Assembly (NCBI GenBank): GCA_946122785.1
Contig: CAMGYJ010000006.1
Location: 42,304,066 to 42,368,065, forward strand
Length of the DNA: 64,000 bases
Direction: 5' to 3'
Source: Linum tenue
Taxonomy: Eukaryota > Streptophyta > Magnoliopsida > Malpighiales > Linaceae
In this document: positions 33,245-43,654 of the stretch, piece by piece
Layout: each line of letters begins with the position of its first letter
Numbering within the stretch: the stretch's first letter is position 1
The notes under the pieces: generated by a model
What the model was told of the DNA's origin: nothing
Database searches by the model: none
What the model saw: the letters and a program-made list of their open reading frames with translations, nothing else
Translations under genes and position numbers: made by a program

Positions 33245-33321
33245 TCAAACTTGCTAACCTTCGTTGGGTTGCCTCCCAACAAGCGCTTCTTTAACGTCTT
33301 AAGCTAGACGGAAACTCTGGG
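31998..33321 (-). other. 3' untranslated region of element D with (GTA)n microsatellite
   Basis: This is non-coding and collinear with 8982-10509 of element C. It includes the polypurine tract next to the LTR and a perfect run of about 25 GTA/TAG units at 33168-33243. The run is absent from element C at the same place (near 10420), so it expanded after the two lineages split. Confidence 0.75.
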
Positions 33322-34489
33322 TTATGCATCTTGTAGGAACACCACCTCCTTGTGCGGCATTACCTCTCCTCCAAGGTAACACTTCATGTGGTGTCCATTC
33401 GCTTTGAATGTTCCTTCATCTAGGTGGGAGATCTCAACCACCTCGTATGTGAACACTTGTGTTACCACATACGGGCCCGACCATTTTGACCTTAACTTTT
33501 CAGGGAATAACTTCAACCGAGAGTTGTACAAAAGAACTTGGTCTCCCGGCTGGAAATCCTTCCCTCCTTTCAGGCGAGCATCATGCAAGCGCTTCGCCCT
33601 CTCCTTGTAAATCTTGGTGTTATCATAGGCTTGGAGACGCCACTCCTCAAGTTCAAGCACCTGCAATTTCCTTTCATTTCCACACAAACTAGGGTCCATA
33701 TTCAAAAGCATTGTGGCTCAGAAAGCCTTATGCTCTAGCTCAATGGGTAAGTGGGATGCTTTGCCATACACCAAATGGTAAGGCGAGAGACGCCTATTGG
33801 TGTTTTGCAGCCCGTGCGATACGCCCATAGAGCATCATCGAGCTTTGCGGACTAGTCCTTGCGGGATTGATCCACGGTCTTTTCTAGTATCCGTTTTAGC
33901 TCCCTATTTGATGGCTCGACATGTCCACTAGTTTGGGGGTGATAGTCCATGGACACCCGGTAGGTGAAACCATAGCGAGTGAGGAGCTTATCGAATTGTC
34001 CTTGAAAATGGGTTCCTTGGTCGCTAACAATGGCCGTCGGGATCCCAAACCGTGAAAACAGCTTTTTCAGAAATCTAGACTCGTCTTGCATCATTGGTGG
34101 GGAGAGCTTGAGCCTCAACCCACCTTGAGACGTAGTCTACGGCCACAAGGATGTATTTGTTACCAAAAGACGAGGGGAAAGGTCCCTTAAAATCAATGCC
34201 CCAAACATCAAAGATCTCACAAGTGATAGAAATCATTTGGGGCATCTCATTTCGGTTAGAAGCATTACCTGTCCTTTGGCATTTTTCGCAATGACTCACA
34301 AATTTGTAGGCATCCCAAAAAAGGCTCGGCCAGTAGAATCCCGACTGGAGCACCTTTCTTGCAGTTCGGTTGCCTCTGTGGTGGCCTCCAACTGACCTCG
34401 TATGGCAGTGGTTCAGAATACCCTCCATCTCCTCCTCTAGCACACACCTTCGAACGACTCCGTCGGCCCCAATTCAAAAAAGGTGGGGA
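33322..34489 (-). pseudogene. Integrase of element D
   Basis: The zinc finger is complete ([11 protein letters not shown] with CEKCQRTG). The core follows with [20 protein letters not shown] (first catalytic D), IVSDQGTHFQGQFDKL (second) and [20 protein letters not shown] (third in GHVE). The tail is [35 protein letters not shown] and FKANGHHMKCYLGG, ending at 33322. Frameshifts occur near 34100 and between 33850 and 33710. Better preserved than the integrase of element C. Confidence 0.9.
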
Positions 34490-36562
34490 TCAATCCCAAA
34501 AGTAAGCACGGAGGTCGGAGAAGAACTTGTTCCTCTCATGTGTAGTAATCCCCTTGCGTAGCTGCCTTCCATCCAGATAATTGGCGAAGTAGGCAAACCA
34601 TGGGGCGATACTCTCTGCAGCGGAGAGGGCGAGTAAACGTTCATCGGGGAAAGTGTCATTTGTCTCTCTCGGAGGAGTACTACCTCCAGATCCTTCGAGC
34701 CGCGAGAGGTGGTCGGCTACAAGGTTTTCGACCCACTTTTTGTCCTTGATCTCCACATCGAACTCTTGAAGCATCAGGATCCATCGAATCAGTCGGGGCT
34801 TGGCATCCGCCTTGCTCATCAAGAAGCGGATGGCGGAGTGGTCTGTGTAGACAACAACTAGGGATGGCAATGGGTCGGGTTGGGCCGGGTTTTTTCAAAC
34901 CCAAACCCATTGGTTTATCCGTCGAAAAAATCCGGGGTAAAACCCGCTGGGTTTGAAAAACTAAAACCCAACCCGCTGGGTATCCGCGGGTTCATGGGTA
35001 CCCGTGGGTTTTTGTGGTACAAAATTTACAATAACAAATTTCTTTCAAAATAAAAGTTAAACATCAATTTTCTCATACAAATTATTCATACAAAAAACAC
35101 CAATATAGAACATACAAGCAAACCGCAAATGATCGATACAAATTGTTCAAAATCAAAGATAAACATTTATAAACAACAAGATTAATTAAAAACTTCTTCC
35201 TCATCCAATAAGTTTATTCAATCTCCACTCCATAATATCAACTTCATTCTAAACAATTAGAAAGAACAAATTATACATGTCTCCACAAACATAATGAATA
35301 TTAGTTGTTTAAGAAAGATATATTATTTAGAATATTAAATACACCGGGAAAATAATTATATGTGTGTGGGCGGGTACCTATGGGGCGGGTTTAGCTAAAC
35401 CCAAACCGATGAATAGTGTAGCGGGTTTAAACCCAAACCTGACCCAAAACCCATCAACTCGGGTTTTACCCGCGTTGACCGGGTTGGGTCGGGTGGGTAC
35501 CCCTTGGGTTCGGGTTTTGTTGTCATCCCTAACAACAACCTTGGAAAGAACCATATAAGACCTGAATTTATCGAAAGCAAAGATTACTGCCAACAGCTCT
35601 TTCTCCGTGGCTGTGTAGTTCTCCTGAGCATCATTCAGCGTCTTTGAGGCGTAGCAATGAGAGAATGAATCTCCGAAAACTGCTCCCACTACATAGTCAC
35701 TAGCATCGCATATGAGCTCGAAGGGAAGGTCCCAATTGGGTGAGACCATTATGGGGGCATTTGTGAGATTCTCTTTCAGGATGTTGAAAGCTTCAAAACA
35801 TTCCTTTGTGAAAAGGAATGGGGCGTCCTTCTCCAAAAGCTTGGTCAAGGGCAATGCAATCTTCGAGAAGTTTTCGATGAAACGTCGGTAAAACCCCGCA
35901 TGCCCAAGGAGACTCCTTATGCCCTTGACTGTGGTTGGAGGAGAGAGCTTTCTTATTATCTCAACTTTGGCTCGATCCACCTCAATCTCACGCTTGGAGA
36001 TTTGGTGACCCAACATAATGCCCTCCCGGACCATAAAATGGGACTTCTCCCAACTCAAAGCTAGATTGGTTTCTTCACATCGCTCAAGGACCTTCTCCAG
36101 GTTGGCCAGACAATGAGAGAATGAACCTCCGAACACTGAAAAATCGTCCATGAATACTTCCATTATCTCCCCAACTAGCTTATCAAAGATGGCTACCATG
36201 CACATCTGGAATGTCGTTGGGGCATTGCACAATCCAAACGGGATCCGCCGGTAAGCAAAGGTCCCGAAGGGGCATGTGAATGTTGTCTTGGCTTGATCTT
36301 CTGGGGAAATTGGGATCTAGAAGTACCCTGACATCCCATCTAGGCAGCAGTAGTAATCATGTCCAGCGAGCCTCTCCAGGATTTGATCAATGAAAGGCAA
36401 AGGGAAGTGGTCCTTTGGAGGGGCTTCATTCAATCTTCGATAGTCAATGCATACCCTCCACCTCATCACCGTTCTTGTTGGTATAAGCTCTTCCTTTTCA
36501 TTGGCTACCACAGTCATTCCTCCATTCTTAGGGACCAACTGGGTTGGGCTCACCCACTGCAA
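34490..36562 (-). pseudogene. Reverse transcriptase and RNase H of element D, split by a MITE
   Basis: RT reads VCIDYRRLNEAPPKDHFPLP and LERLAGHDYYCCLDGMSGYF, a stop near 36317, then the catalytic box VFMDDFSVFG (both aspartates kept) and LLGHAGFYRRFIENFSKIA. RNase H has FELICDASDYVVGAVFGD and ENYTATEKELLAVIFAFD. It is broken after LSKVVV by the MITE at 34859-35531 and resumes with [20 protein letters not shown]. Apart from the stop and the insertion, the frame is long and clean. Confidence 0.9.
34859..35531. mobile_element. hAT-type MITE, 673 bp, in RNase H of element D
   Basis: The ends are tagggatggcaa and the complement of ttgtcatcccta. Perfect 8-bp duplications acaacaac lie at 34851-34858 and 35532-35539. 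Both ends are rich in gggtt/aaccc motifs and the middle is AT-rich. The start resembles that of the MITE at 5008 (taggggtggg), so both may use related hAT transposases. Confidence 0.93.
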
Positions 36563-36573
36563 TCCGAGATAGG

Positions 36574-36954
36574 TTAGATAATCCCAGCATCCAGTAGCTT
36601 AATCACTTCTAGCTTTTGAAACAACTTATAGGGCATCACATTAATGCTAGATCCTAGGTCTGCCAAGGAATTTCCTATGCATACGTCACCAATAAAGCAA
36701 GGGATAGTGAAACTCCCTGGATCTTTGCATTTCGGGGGCAAGTGGTTCTGCCCGAAGGCGGAGCATTCCTCGTTCAAGCTCACAGTAGCTACCCCTTCAA
36801 GTATTTTGCGTACTTGGGCATTTGGGTGGCAGCCTCCAGGAAGGGAATGTTTAAATGCAACTGGTTCATCAACTCCATGAAGTGGGAGAACTCCGCTGCC
36901 ATGCGGTCGTTGCGGAGCCGTGAAGGAAAAGGGAGAGTTGGGGTCGCTTTCCAC
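36574..36954 (-). pseudogene. Protease of element D fused by deletion to the RT leader
   Basis: The frame runs VSLNEECSAFGQNHLPPKCK, the active-site region SLADLGSSINVMPYKLFQKL, and then directly VIKLLDAGII, which in element C begins RT about 800 bases further on. The back half of the protease and the linker are missing, so one open frame now joins protease to RT. Confidence 0.8.
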
Positions 36955-37632
36955 TTTTCATGCTCCGGTTGAGGGGTCGGAGTGACATCCTCTTCTTGAG
37001 AGGTCGGTTGAGGAGTCTTAGAGTCGAGGTCCCCTTCCCTGGTGGCTTCCGGCTGCGAAGGGAGGTTACCACCCCCTCTGTTGCGAGTTGTTTCTTCTTT
37101 GGGGGTAGCTCATTGGCCTCTCTTCCACTTTGAAGAGTAACGGCTACTACGTCAACTTCGTCGGCTGAATTCCAAGACCGAGCCGCTTGCGAGATAACCC
37201 CTATGCTTGTGGCCAGGTTAATCAAGTGGGTTTCCTGACTCTCCCACCCCACCCCACTCTATGGTCGAGGACTTCTATGTTGCCTCTCCAATGAATCTGT
37301 CGATTCTTTCAAACTTTTTAGAGATGGAGGCGAAAAAGGTCGTCACCACCTCCTCAAGGCGGTCATCGGTGATACTCTACTTCCTCATAGTCCCAACTTT
37401 CACCCCCAATCCATAGGTTATGCTACCCCGCTTACTTGCCCCTTATCCTCGAGCATTACCCTAATCACTGATCTAACTTCGCTTCAAGTGGGGTCATAAA
37501 GCTTCCCATCGAAGTCGGGGGCTTCCTCTTCTCTCTCGGCTACGCTAGCTCTCTCTCCCGTACTAGGAGCCGGAGAGTTTGGTTTATGTCTTCATAAAGT
37601 GGTAGCAAAGGTGTCGGGTTACTCCGGGTCAT
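36955..37632 (-). pseudogene. gag remnant of element D
   Basis: An ATG at 37630-37632 starts MTRSNPTPLLPLYEDINQTL with the charged helix LRLLVRERE, then a stop. The next recognisable part is the gag C-terminal linker (LINLATSIGVISQAARSWNS, VTLQSGREANELPP). The gag core seen in element C (14733-15320) is absent. Confidence 0.7.
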
Positions 37633-37754
37633 GCACCACCTACACACAATCGTAGAACACACCAAGTCTAGCACAAGCAAAGCACACACTTGCAAAACTG
37701 GAAATTAAAAACTAGATTAACAACCAACAACTTTTTCAAGATAACAGACCGTTG

Positions 37755-37772
37755 TCCCCGGCAACGGCGCCA
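37755..37772 (-). other. Primer-binding site (tRNA-Asp) of element D
   Basis: On the minus strand the 18 bases tggcgccgttgccgggga match the complement of the plant tRNA-Asp 3' end perfectly. It is six bases from the LTR end at 37779. Confidence 0.92.
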
Positions 37773-37778
37773 AAAACT

Positions 37779-37925
37779 TGAATCGCATGAAACTACACCA
37801 CAATAAAATCCCGACTAGAGTCCAAATTTTTAAACTCTAGCCGGGTGCAGTATAGAGCATGTATTTAGATATCAACCCTGGTCGGTCCGTCTTCCCCTAC
37901 TTCAACTGTTGAAATCATTATCTAG
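37779..37925 (-). repeat. 5' LTR of element D, 3' end only, runs into the gap
   Basis: It matches 25384-25530, the same end of the 3' LTR (gaaactacaccac, cccgactagag, atcattatctag). The remainder lies in or beyond the run of N. Confidence 0.9.
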
Positions 37926-38025
37926 NNNNNNNNNNNNNNNNNNNNNNNNNNNNNNNNNNNNNNNNNNNNNNNNNNNNNNNNNNNNNNNNNNNNNNNNNNN
38001 NNNNNNNNNNNNNNNNNNNNNNNNN
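37926..38025. other. Assembly gap (100 N)
   Basis: A run of exactly 100 N, probably of unknown true length. The rest of the LTR of element D and of the interrupted LTR E is expected here but is not found on the right side, so sequence is missing. Confidence 0.95.
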
Positions 38026-38560
38026 TTCTCCGCGATGCCGCTTTTCTCCATGCGGTATCGCTTCTCTCCTTCCGACAATGAATAAAAATAATAATAATAA
38101 TAACTCCTTTTCCAACACCAATACTACGTGCGTGGCCCCCATCTTGTTTTTTGGTAAACAGTTCGTTTCCAGTGCCGCGGTACCGGTGAGCTTCCTTGCG
38201 GTACCGTTTTTCTAATCCGCGGTGTCGTTGGGTTTATTCGCGGTGCCGTTTTTAGCCAAACGACACAGTTTCCCAGTCTCGCGATGCCGTCGAGCTTTGA
38301 GGTTCGCGGCACCGTTTTATCTCTTCGCGGCATTGCTTGCCTCCAAACGGTGATGTTACTCTCCTCCTCCGACAAGGAAAAAATAAAATAAAAAAATTCC
38401 TTGTTCAACAGCAACACATGTCTTGCGCATGACTCACACATGGTCTGCAACCAATGTCGTTTCAAGTACCGCGGTACTGCCGAGCCTCTTCGCGGTCTCT
38501 CTTAAATTCTCTACGGTATTGCTCGACTCCAAACGACATCGTTTTGGCCATGCGATATCG
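38026..38560. repeat. Array of cgcggtaccg-type motifs, duplicated
   Basis: More than a dozen variants of cgcggtaccgtttt / gcggtgccg occur, several self-complementary (ccgcggtacc). The block ctcctccgacaagg to cttgcgc at 38365-38430 repeats 38061-38135 in drifted form, so the array is itself duplicated with a period of about 310 bases. No coding sequence. Confidence 0.6.
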
Positions 38561-38599
38561 AATTAAATGCCGAGACTCATTATTACGGCATTGAATTTA

Positions 38600-39200
38600 G
38601 GCTAAAAATATTTTAGGTGTAAACAGGATGCCTTGTCTATTGAAATACTTTGTTGGAGAATGGTGGCCTTCCTTGCGGAATGTAATTATGGGATAGGGAA
38701 AATTTGTGCTAAGGAAAATTCTAGAACACAAAGTTATGGCCTTCCAAAGTTTGGCAAATTCTAAAAATTGTTTGTTTGGGATAGCAAACAACGTTTTTTT
38801 TCATGATGAAGGCATAATCTATTCGCCTTTGGATGTTTGCGGCTTGCAAGATCTCGAAAAATTATGCTGAATAAAAAAGATTCACTATGATCGGATAACC
38901 GCTTTTGACAGCCACGATGAACCATTCACCGCTTTTGACGGCCGCGATGAACCTTTCACCACTTTTGACTTCCGCGGTGATGCTCTTCACCGCTTTTGAC
39001 GGCCGCGGTAAAGCCAAACATGAGTATATTGGAAATGTTTCATAAAATGTGTGTATTTTGCAAAATAAAATAAATAATAAGAACGTGTATACTTTGAGAA
39101 AAAAAACCGAGTTTGGCGGATGCCTGGTGTGTTGAAATGCTTTTATTTGGGAATGGTGGGTCTTGATTGCACAATGTAATTATGGGGATAAGGAAAATTC
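38600..39200. repeat. Drifted direct duplication with a 31-bp tandem repeat
   Basis: Bases 38627-38730 recur in changed form at 39118-39215 (ggatgcct, gaatggtgg, aatgtaattatgg). Between them, at about 38895-39010, accgcttttgac...ggccgcgatgaac repeats four times with a period of about 31. There is no gene. Confidence 0.55.
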
Positions 39201-39214
39201 TTTACGATGAAGAA

Positions 39215-40110
39215 TATGAAAATTATGTACAATGATAAATCTATATAAGAAAAAATTCTATACAATAAAAACTTTGTATATTTTTTTTGTACAAATGAAA
39301 TTATATATAGTAGAAATTATGATAAGTAGAAATTATGTACAATGAAAATGTATAAGAAAAATTTTATTTATATATATATATTATTTATATATTAGGAAAT
39401 TCTGTAAAATGCATTCAACACTTTCACAAAATACGAACATGATTTTACTCAAACATATATTAGAGTGTATATTATCTTGTAAATGAAAATAAATATGATT
39501 TTTCTGTTCAAAATATTTGATTTCCTAATTAAAACATAATAGATAAGAGATGTAAGAGAATATAGTAAATCTAGGAGGAGAGAGAATATAAAAATAAGGA
39601 AGTGTGATCCGGTGCATTCTTTTGGATTTCGAAAATGCTATTCTTCTATTACCATCTATTGGGTCTATTTATAACGTTATTTCCCAACCTTTTTGTTTTA
39701 TCACTCAAATCAAATAGCTATAATTATTTTTTACCGCTGTCAAAAGGTGTTATTTGTTCCACCATAAAGGAACTCAAGGAAGTATTACCAAATTTTGTAG
39801 CATCATGGCCAGAGTATACAAGGTCTAGTGACTCGCTAGCACTCCAACACTATCCAACTGTAAGTGAAGTGCAACCTATAATCGGGTGTAGTATAGGATA
39901 AATATTTCAATATCAACTCGAACGGATTATCTATCCTTGTTAAGAGTTATTGAGGGTAATTGGGTCATTTTATTGCCCATTAAATGACCATTTAATAGTA
40001 ACTTAGACGGAATGCTATATTTGTTACGTTTTAATAGTAAAAGGGTATTTTCGTTCAAAAAATTAGTAGAATGGTACATTTGTTAATTTACAATAATAGA
40101 AGGATAAATA
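39215..40110. other. AT-rich stretch, no gene recognised
   Basis: The region is low in complexity (tatata, aaaattat repeats at 39230-39420). A stretch at 39880-39930 (gggtgtagtataggataaat) resembles the LTR end of elements C and D, suggesting an old LTR scrap. I see no supported coding sequence. Confidence 0.35.
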
Positions 40111-40111
40111 A

Positions 40112-41658
40112 TGTTAGGACTTTGCTATGGTGACTTGCAAGTCATCGTGACTTGGACAAACGGTCGACCTCTTTGAACAAAATGGCCGACCTGTTTTACT
40201 GGAATGGTCGACCAAATGTACTATTTTCCATTAAGCAATGTTCAACAAAAGGTCGACCACTTCTACTAAAAGGTCGACCACTTTATAAAAAAATGGTCAC
40301 TTCTATCAAGCGGTATACCACTTACACTAAGTGGTCCACCGCTTTCCATAACCGGTCAACAACCATTGTTAGTGATTTCATCATATATAATTAGCGTCCG
40401 ATAATAATATATATATTCTAGTAAGAGAGTTAAAATTATTACAAAGTATAGCGAATAGATGGCAAGTTTCTTGAGTGATTGTTCTCCCGTAGATATGAAA
40501 AACGTTCTATATAATAAATTCTAAGTTTTCTTGTTTTTATCATATAGTTGGTTTGCGATAGATCAACTTTGTTGCTAATGTTGTTATGAAGATGTTCAAA
40601 AGGTGGAGTATAATTGTTATACAATTGTGTCATCTTTAAAGTCAATAAACTCATATCATCTTGCTCTTGGGATTTTTATACCAAAACTGTTAAGAGAGGT
40701 GTTTTTCTTTTTTCTTGGCTTATAATCTGCGTAGGAATTTGGTTGCCCACAAATGGTAGGATGTTGCATTACTACAAAACATTTCCTATTATAGGTCTCC
40801 TATTGTCCATTATTTTCTTAATGGAAGTATAAGATAACTTTGTCCTTTGGGTGACCGTTCGTGAAAGCGAAGATCGTTCGCTAGAATATATTTTATTTGA
40901 AGATATCCCATAAGCAACTGAACTACCCTACGAGCAGCCAAAACAAAAGAAAAGAAAGACTGCTAGCAGCCTCGCTCTTCCATCCGTTGATCGAATTGCC
41001 GGAGCGAAGAAAGTAATTCTCATGCTCATGTGGTGGTTACAATTCAACCTACCTTTTTTTTTTTTAATATCGAAAAATCCCTCCACTTTCCCTCGTTCTC
41101 GTTATAGTATGATGAAAAAGCTCTCAAGCCTCCTACGGGAAACAAAAAATTTAAACCATTTTGCGGAATCGATATATTATTTTAGTGGAAGCTGTCAACC
41201 TCCTTTAACAAGCGGGTGTAAGTTGAAGATAAGTGTGTCATCAGTTAAAGTCATTGCTTAAAGAGGTAGACCGGTTGTCTCAAGTGGTAAATCGCTTGGT
41301 CTAAATGGTAAACCATTTTCTTGAAAAGTGATCAAATGGTCGACCTATTCCATCAAGTGGTCGACCATTTTTAAAGAAAATGGTTTACTACTTCCACCAA
41401 GTGGTCGACCTAATGATGCACTTAATTTCAAGTGGCGGACCTGCTCCATCAAGTGGTCGACCACGTTTTAGGAGAATGGTCTACCATTTCCACCAATTGG
41501 TGGCCTCTTGAAGGTAAGTGCATTATCAGGTTGGCCACTTAGTGGAAGCGGTATACCATTTTCTTAGAAAGTGGTCGCACTTAACAGAGGAGGTCGACCA
41601 TTTTCTCCAATTTAGGTTGACTTCCAAGTCACCATAGGCATACCCAAAGTGTTATTAA
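40112..41658. mobile_element. Foldback-like element with ggtcgacc arrays
   Basis: The two ends are inverted: ctatggtgacttgcaagtca at 40125-40144, and the complement of a right-hand block near 41614-41636 reading ctatggtgacttggaagtca. Next to each end lie repeats of ggtcgacca/aaatggtcgacc, about 8 units on the left (40160-40345) and more than 12 on the right (41270-41610). The middle has no recognised gene. I could not find a target-site duplication. Confidence 0.55.
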
Positions 41659-41750
41659 CCCTATTTTCTCATGGAGGTGGAGAACTTGGAAATGTTTTGT
41701 TTTTCATATGGAGCATTTCTAGAATACCAATAATAATATTTATATATAGA

Positions 41751-43407
41751 GGTAAATTACATGTTTGGTCACTCAAATTATATAAATCTTTCACATTTGC
41801 CACCCGAATTACTTTTCTTTCTTATTCGCCACTAATAATACGAACCGTTTCGAGTTAATCACTGACCGTCAGTCTTCGTCAAAATCTGTTAACTCCATCA
41901 AATTTGTAATGACATGGCAAACAAAACTGCCAACTAGACCGTTAACTAGTGACATGTCAATTAAAAAAATTAAATAAATAAAATATTACACCTCGTTCTC
42001 TCCTCAAATCCGCCGCACACTTTCTCTTCTTCGCCCCCTTCGCAGTGCCAGCTCCCAACAACAACGCCGCCGCCGCCCTTCTCCTTCCAGGTGTCAGCTG
42101 CACCATCCACTTCGTCTTCCTCCTTCGCATCCCTTGGTCCTTGCCGGAATCCATGCAAATATGGAGATCGAGACCAGCCAGAGCCAGCGCTCTTTCTGGC
42201 TTGTTGATGGGCTTGTAATTAGGGGTTTCGCTTGGGAAACTTAAGAATTGGGCTCCGGCAATGCATCCACCACGGCCGCAGCTTCCCCCCTCCGCTCGTA
42301 GTAAGGGTCCTCCGGGTGGTCAATGACGAGAGCGTCAGGTTGAGGAGATCCCGATTGAATAGGGGGGAAATCTGGTGGATCTAGCGGTTGGTGAACGCTT
42401 CCTCGGCGGGAATCGCCGCCAAATGCTGTAGAGAAAATGAAATCCTCACCCTCGTCTTTCTCGTCGACTTCCTAGACTTATCCATCCTCCAATTCCAATA
42501 ATATATTGCCTCCATCTCGACTCTTTGCTACTTCTTTGGCCTCATCGGCTCTGTATTTGAAATCCCCTTGTTCATGTCCGTCTCTGAGAAGTTGGGCTGC
42601 TAGGCTAAAACCGAGTTCATCTTCTGCATTTGGGAGGCGACGGTGGAGGGAAGGGTTCCGAACAGTGGGATTGCTTCGGTGGGAGATAATAAGATTGTTT
42701 TGAATGAGGAAGAAAGAAAAGACGGCTATCTTCTGTCGATAGCGGCGTTGTTCTACTCGTCGGGGACGGGAGGGAAGAGCAAGGGCATGCCAACAGAAGG
42801 TAAAGAAGATCGAAAGGAAAGTAGAGAGAGGGTTCTTGCCTGGGTTGGTTTTTTCATTATTATTATTATCTTTTTTTTTTTTGCTAAGTTCTGAGTTCTG
42901 ACTAGGGGGTCATTTGGATGCAGGTTTTGGGTGTGGGATTTGGGCACAATCCTACATAATGTGGGATTTTATTAAAATCACTCATTTGGAAAGCAATTAT
43001 ATGATAAGAGATTTTAAATATTAGAGATTTCAGAAACCCACAATTGTGGGATTATGAAATAGCTGATGGTGATCAGCTATTTTAAAATCCCACACAAATC
43101 CCACAAATTAAAAACCTAGGTTTTTAAACCAGTGATTTGAGCCAAAATCCCACAAATTAAAAACCTGGATCCAAATGACCCCTAGATGGTCAAATCGCAT
43201 GACTCATCAATTTGTTAGTCAACTCAATAATTCTGCTTGCCACGTCATCAAAAATCTAACGGAGTTAACGGGATCTAACAGAGGCTAACGGCCGGTGACT
43301 AATGGTGAAACGATTCGTAAAGTTAGTGGGGAATAAGAAAGAAAAGTAATTCAGGTGGCCAACTTGAAAGATTGATATAATTTGAGTGACCAAATGTGTA
43401 ATTTAGC
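41751..43407. mobile_element. TIR element with about 200-bp inverted repeats and GC-rich cargo
   Basis: The left end ggtaaattacatgtttggtc is matched by the complement of the right end (gctaaattacacatttggtc). The similarity continues for about 200 bases on each side (cttattcgccacta, gaccgttaac-type blocks). The flanks atatataga and atatatcta could be a drifted 9-bp duplication of Mutator type. The inside (42000-42890) is GC-rich and gene-like, unlike its surroundings, but no family is recognised. Confidence 0.55.
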
Positions 43408-43424
43408 ATATATCTATATATGAA

Positions 43425-43647
43425 TGGTTCTATCGTACACCAGGCAAAACCTGGTGTATGTCGTACATCAGGCAATCTCCACCGTACGCGTCCATCTCAA
43501 CGGCCAGCATAGATGAGTTAATTTATATTTTAATCCCACAAAAAAGAACCTACATTAATGCTTGCCGTTGAGATGGACGTGGACGGTGGAGATTGCTGGT
43601 GTACGACATACCTCATTATATGTCTTGTGTACGATAGAAATCACCTA
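43425..43647. mobile_element. Small foldback MITE
   Basis: The left half ttctatcgtacacca, tctccaccgt, ccatctcaacgg is the reverse complement of the right half, so almost all of the 220 bases fold into one hairpin with a short AT-rich loop. It directly follows the TIR element. The target duplication is unclear in the tatata flanks. Confidence 0.65.
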
Positions 43648-43654
43648 AGTATAT

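Larger units (their letters stand above)
25384..37925 (-). mobile_element. Athila-like element D (nested host of element F and a hAT MITE)
   Basis: The minus strand runs 5' LTR (37779 into the gap), primer site, gag remnant, protease, RT/RNase H, integrase, 3' UTR and 3' LTR. The 3' LTR is in two parts, 31206-31997 and 25384-26137, separated by element F. Joining the parts gives an uninterrupted match to the middle of the LTR at 24067 (aaaaatac joined to ctcaatcattg). Internal deletions remove most of gag and part of protease, so D is non-autonomous. Confidence 0.85.

Noticed and set aside
33059..33307. 82-codon open frame with a long serine run
   Set aside because: It is the (GTA)n microsatellite read in one frame inside the 3' UTR of element D.
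37918..38142. Open frame crossing the gap
   Set aside because: Most of it is N; the ends belong to an LTR and an unrelated repeat.
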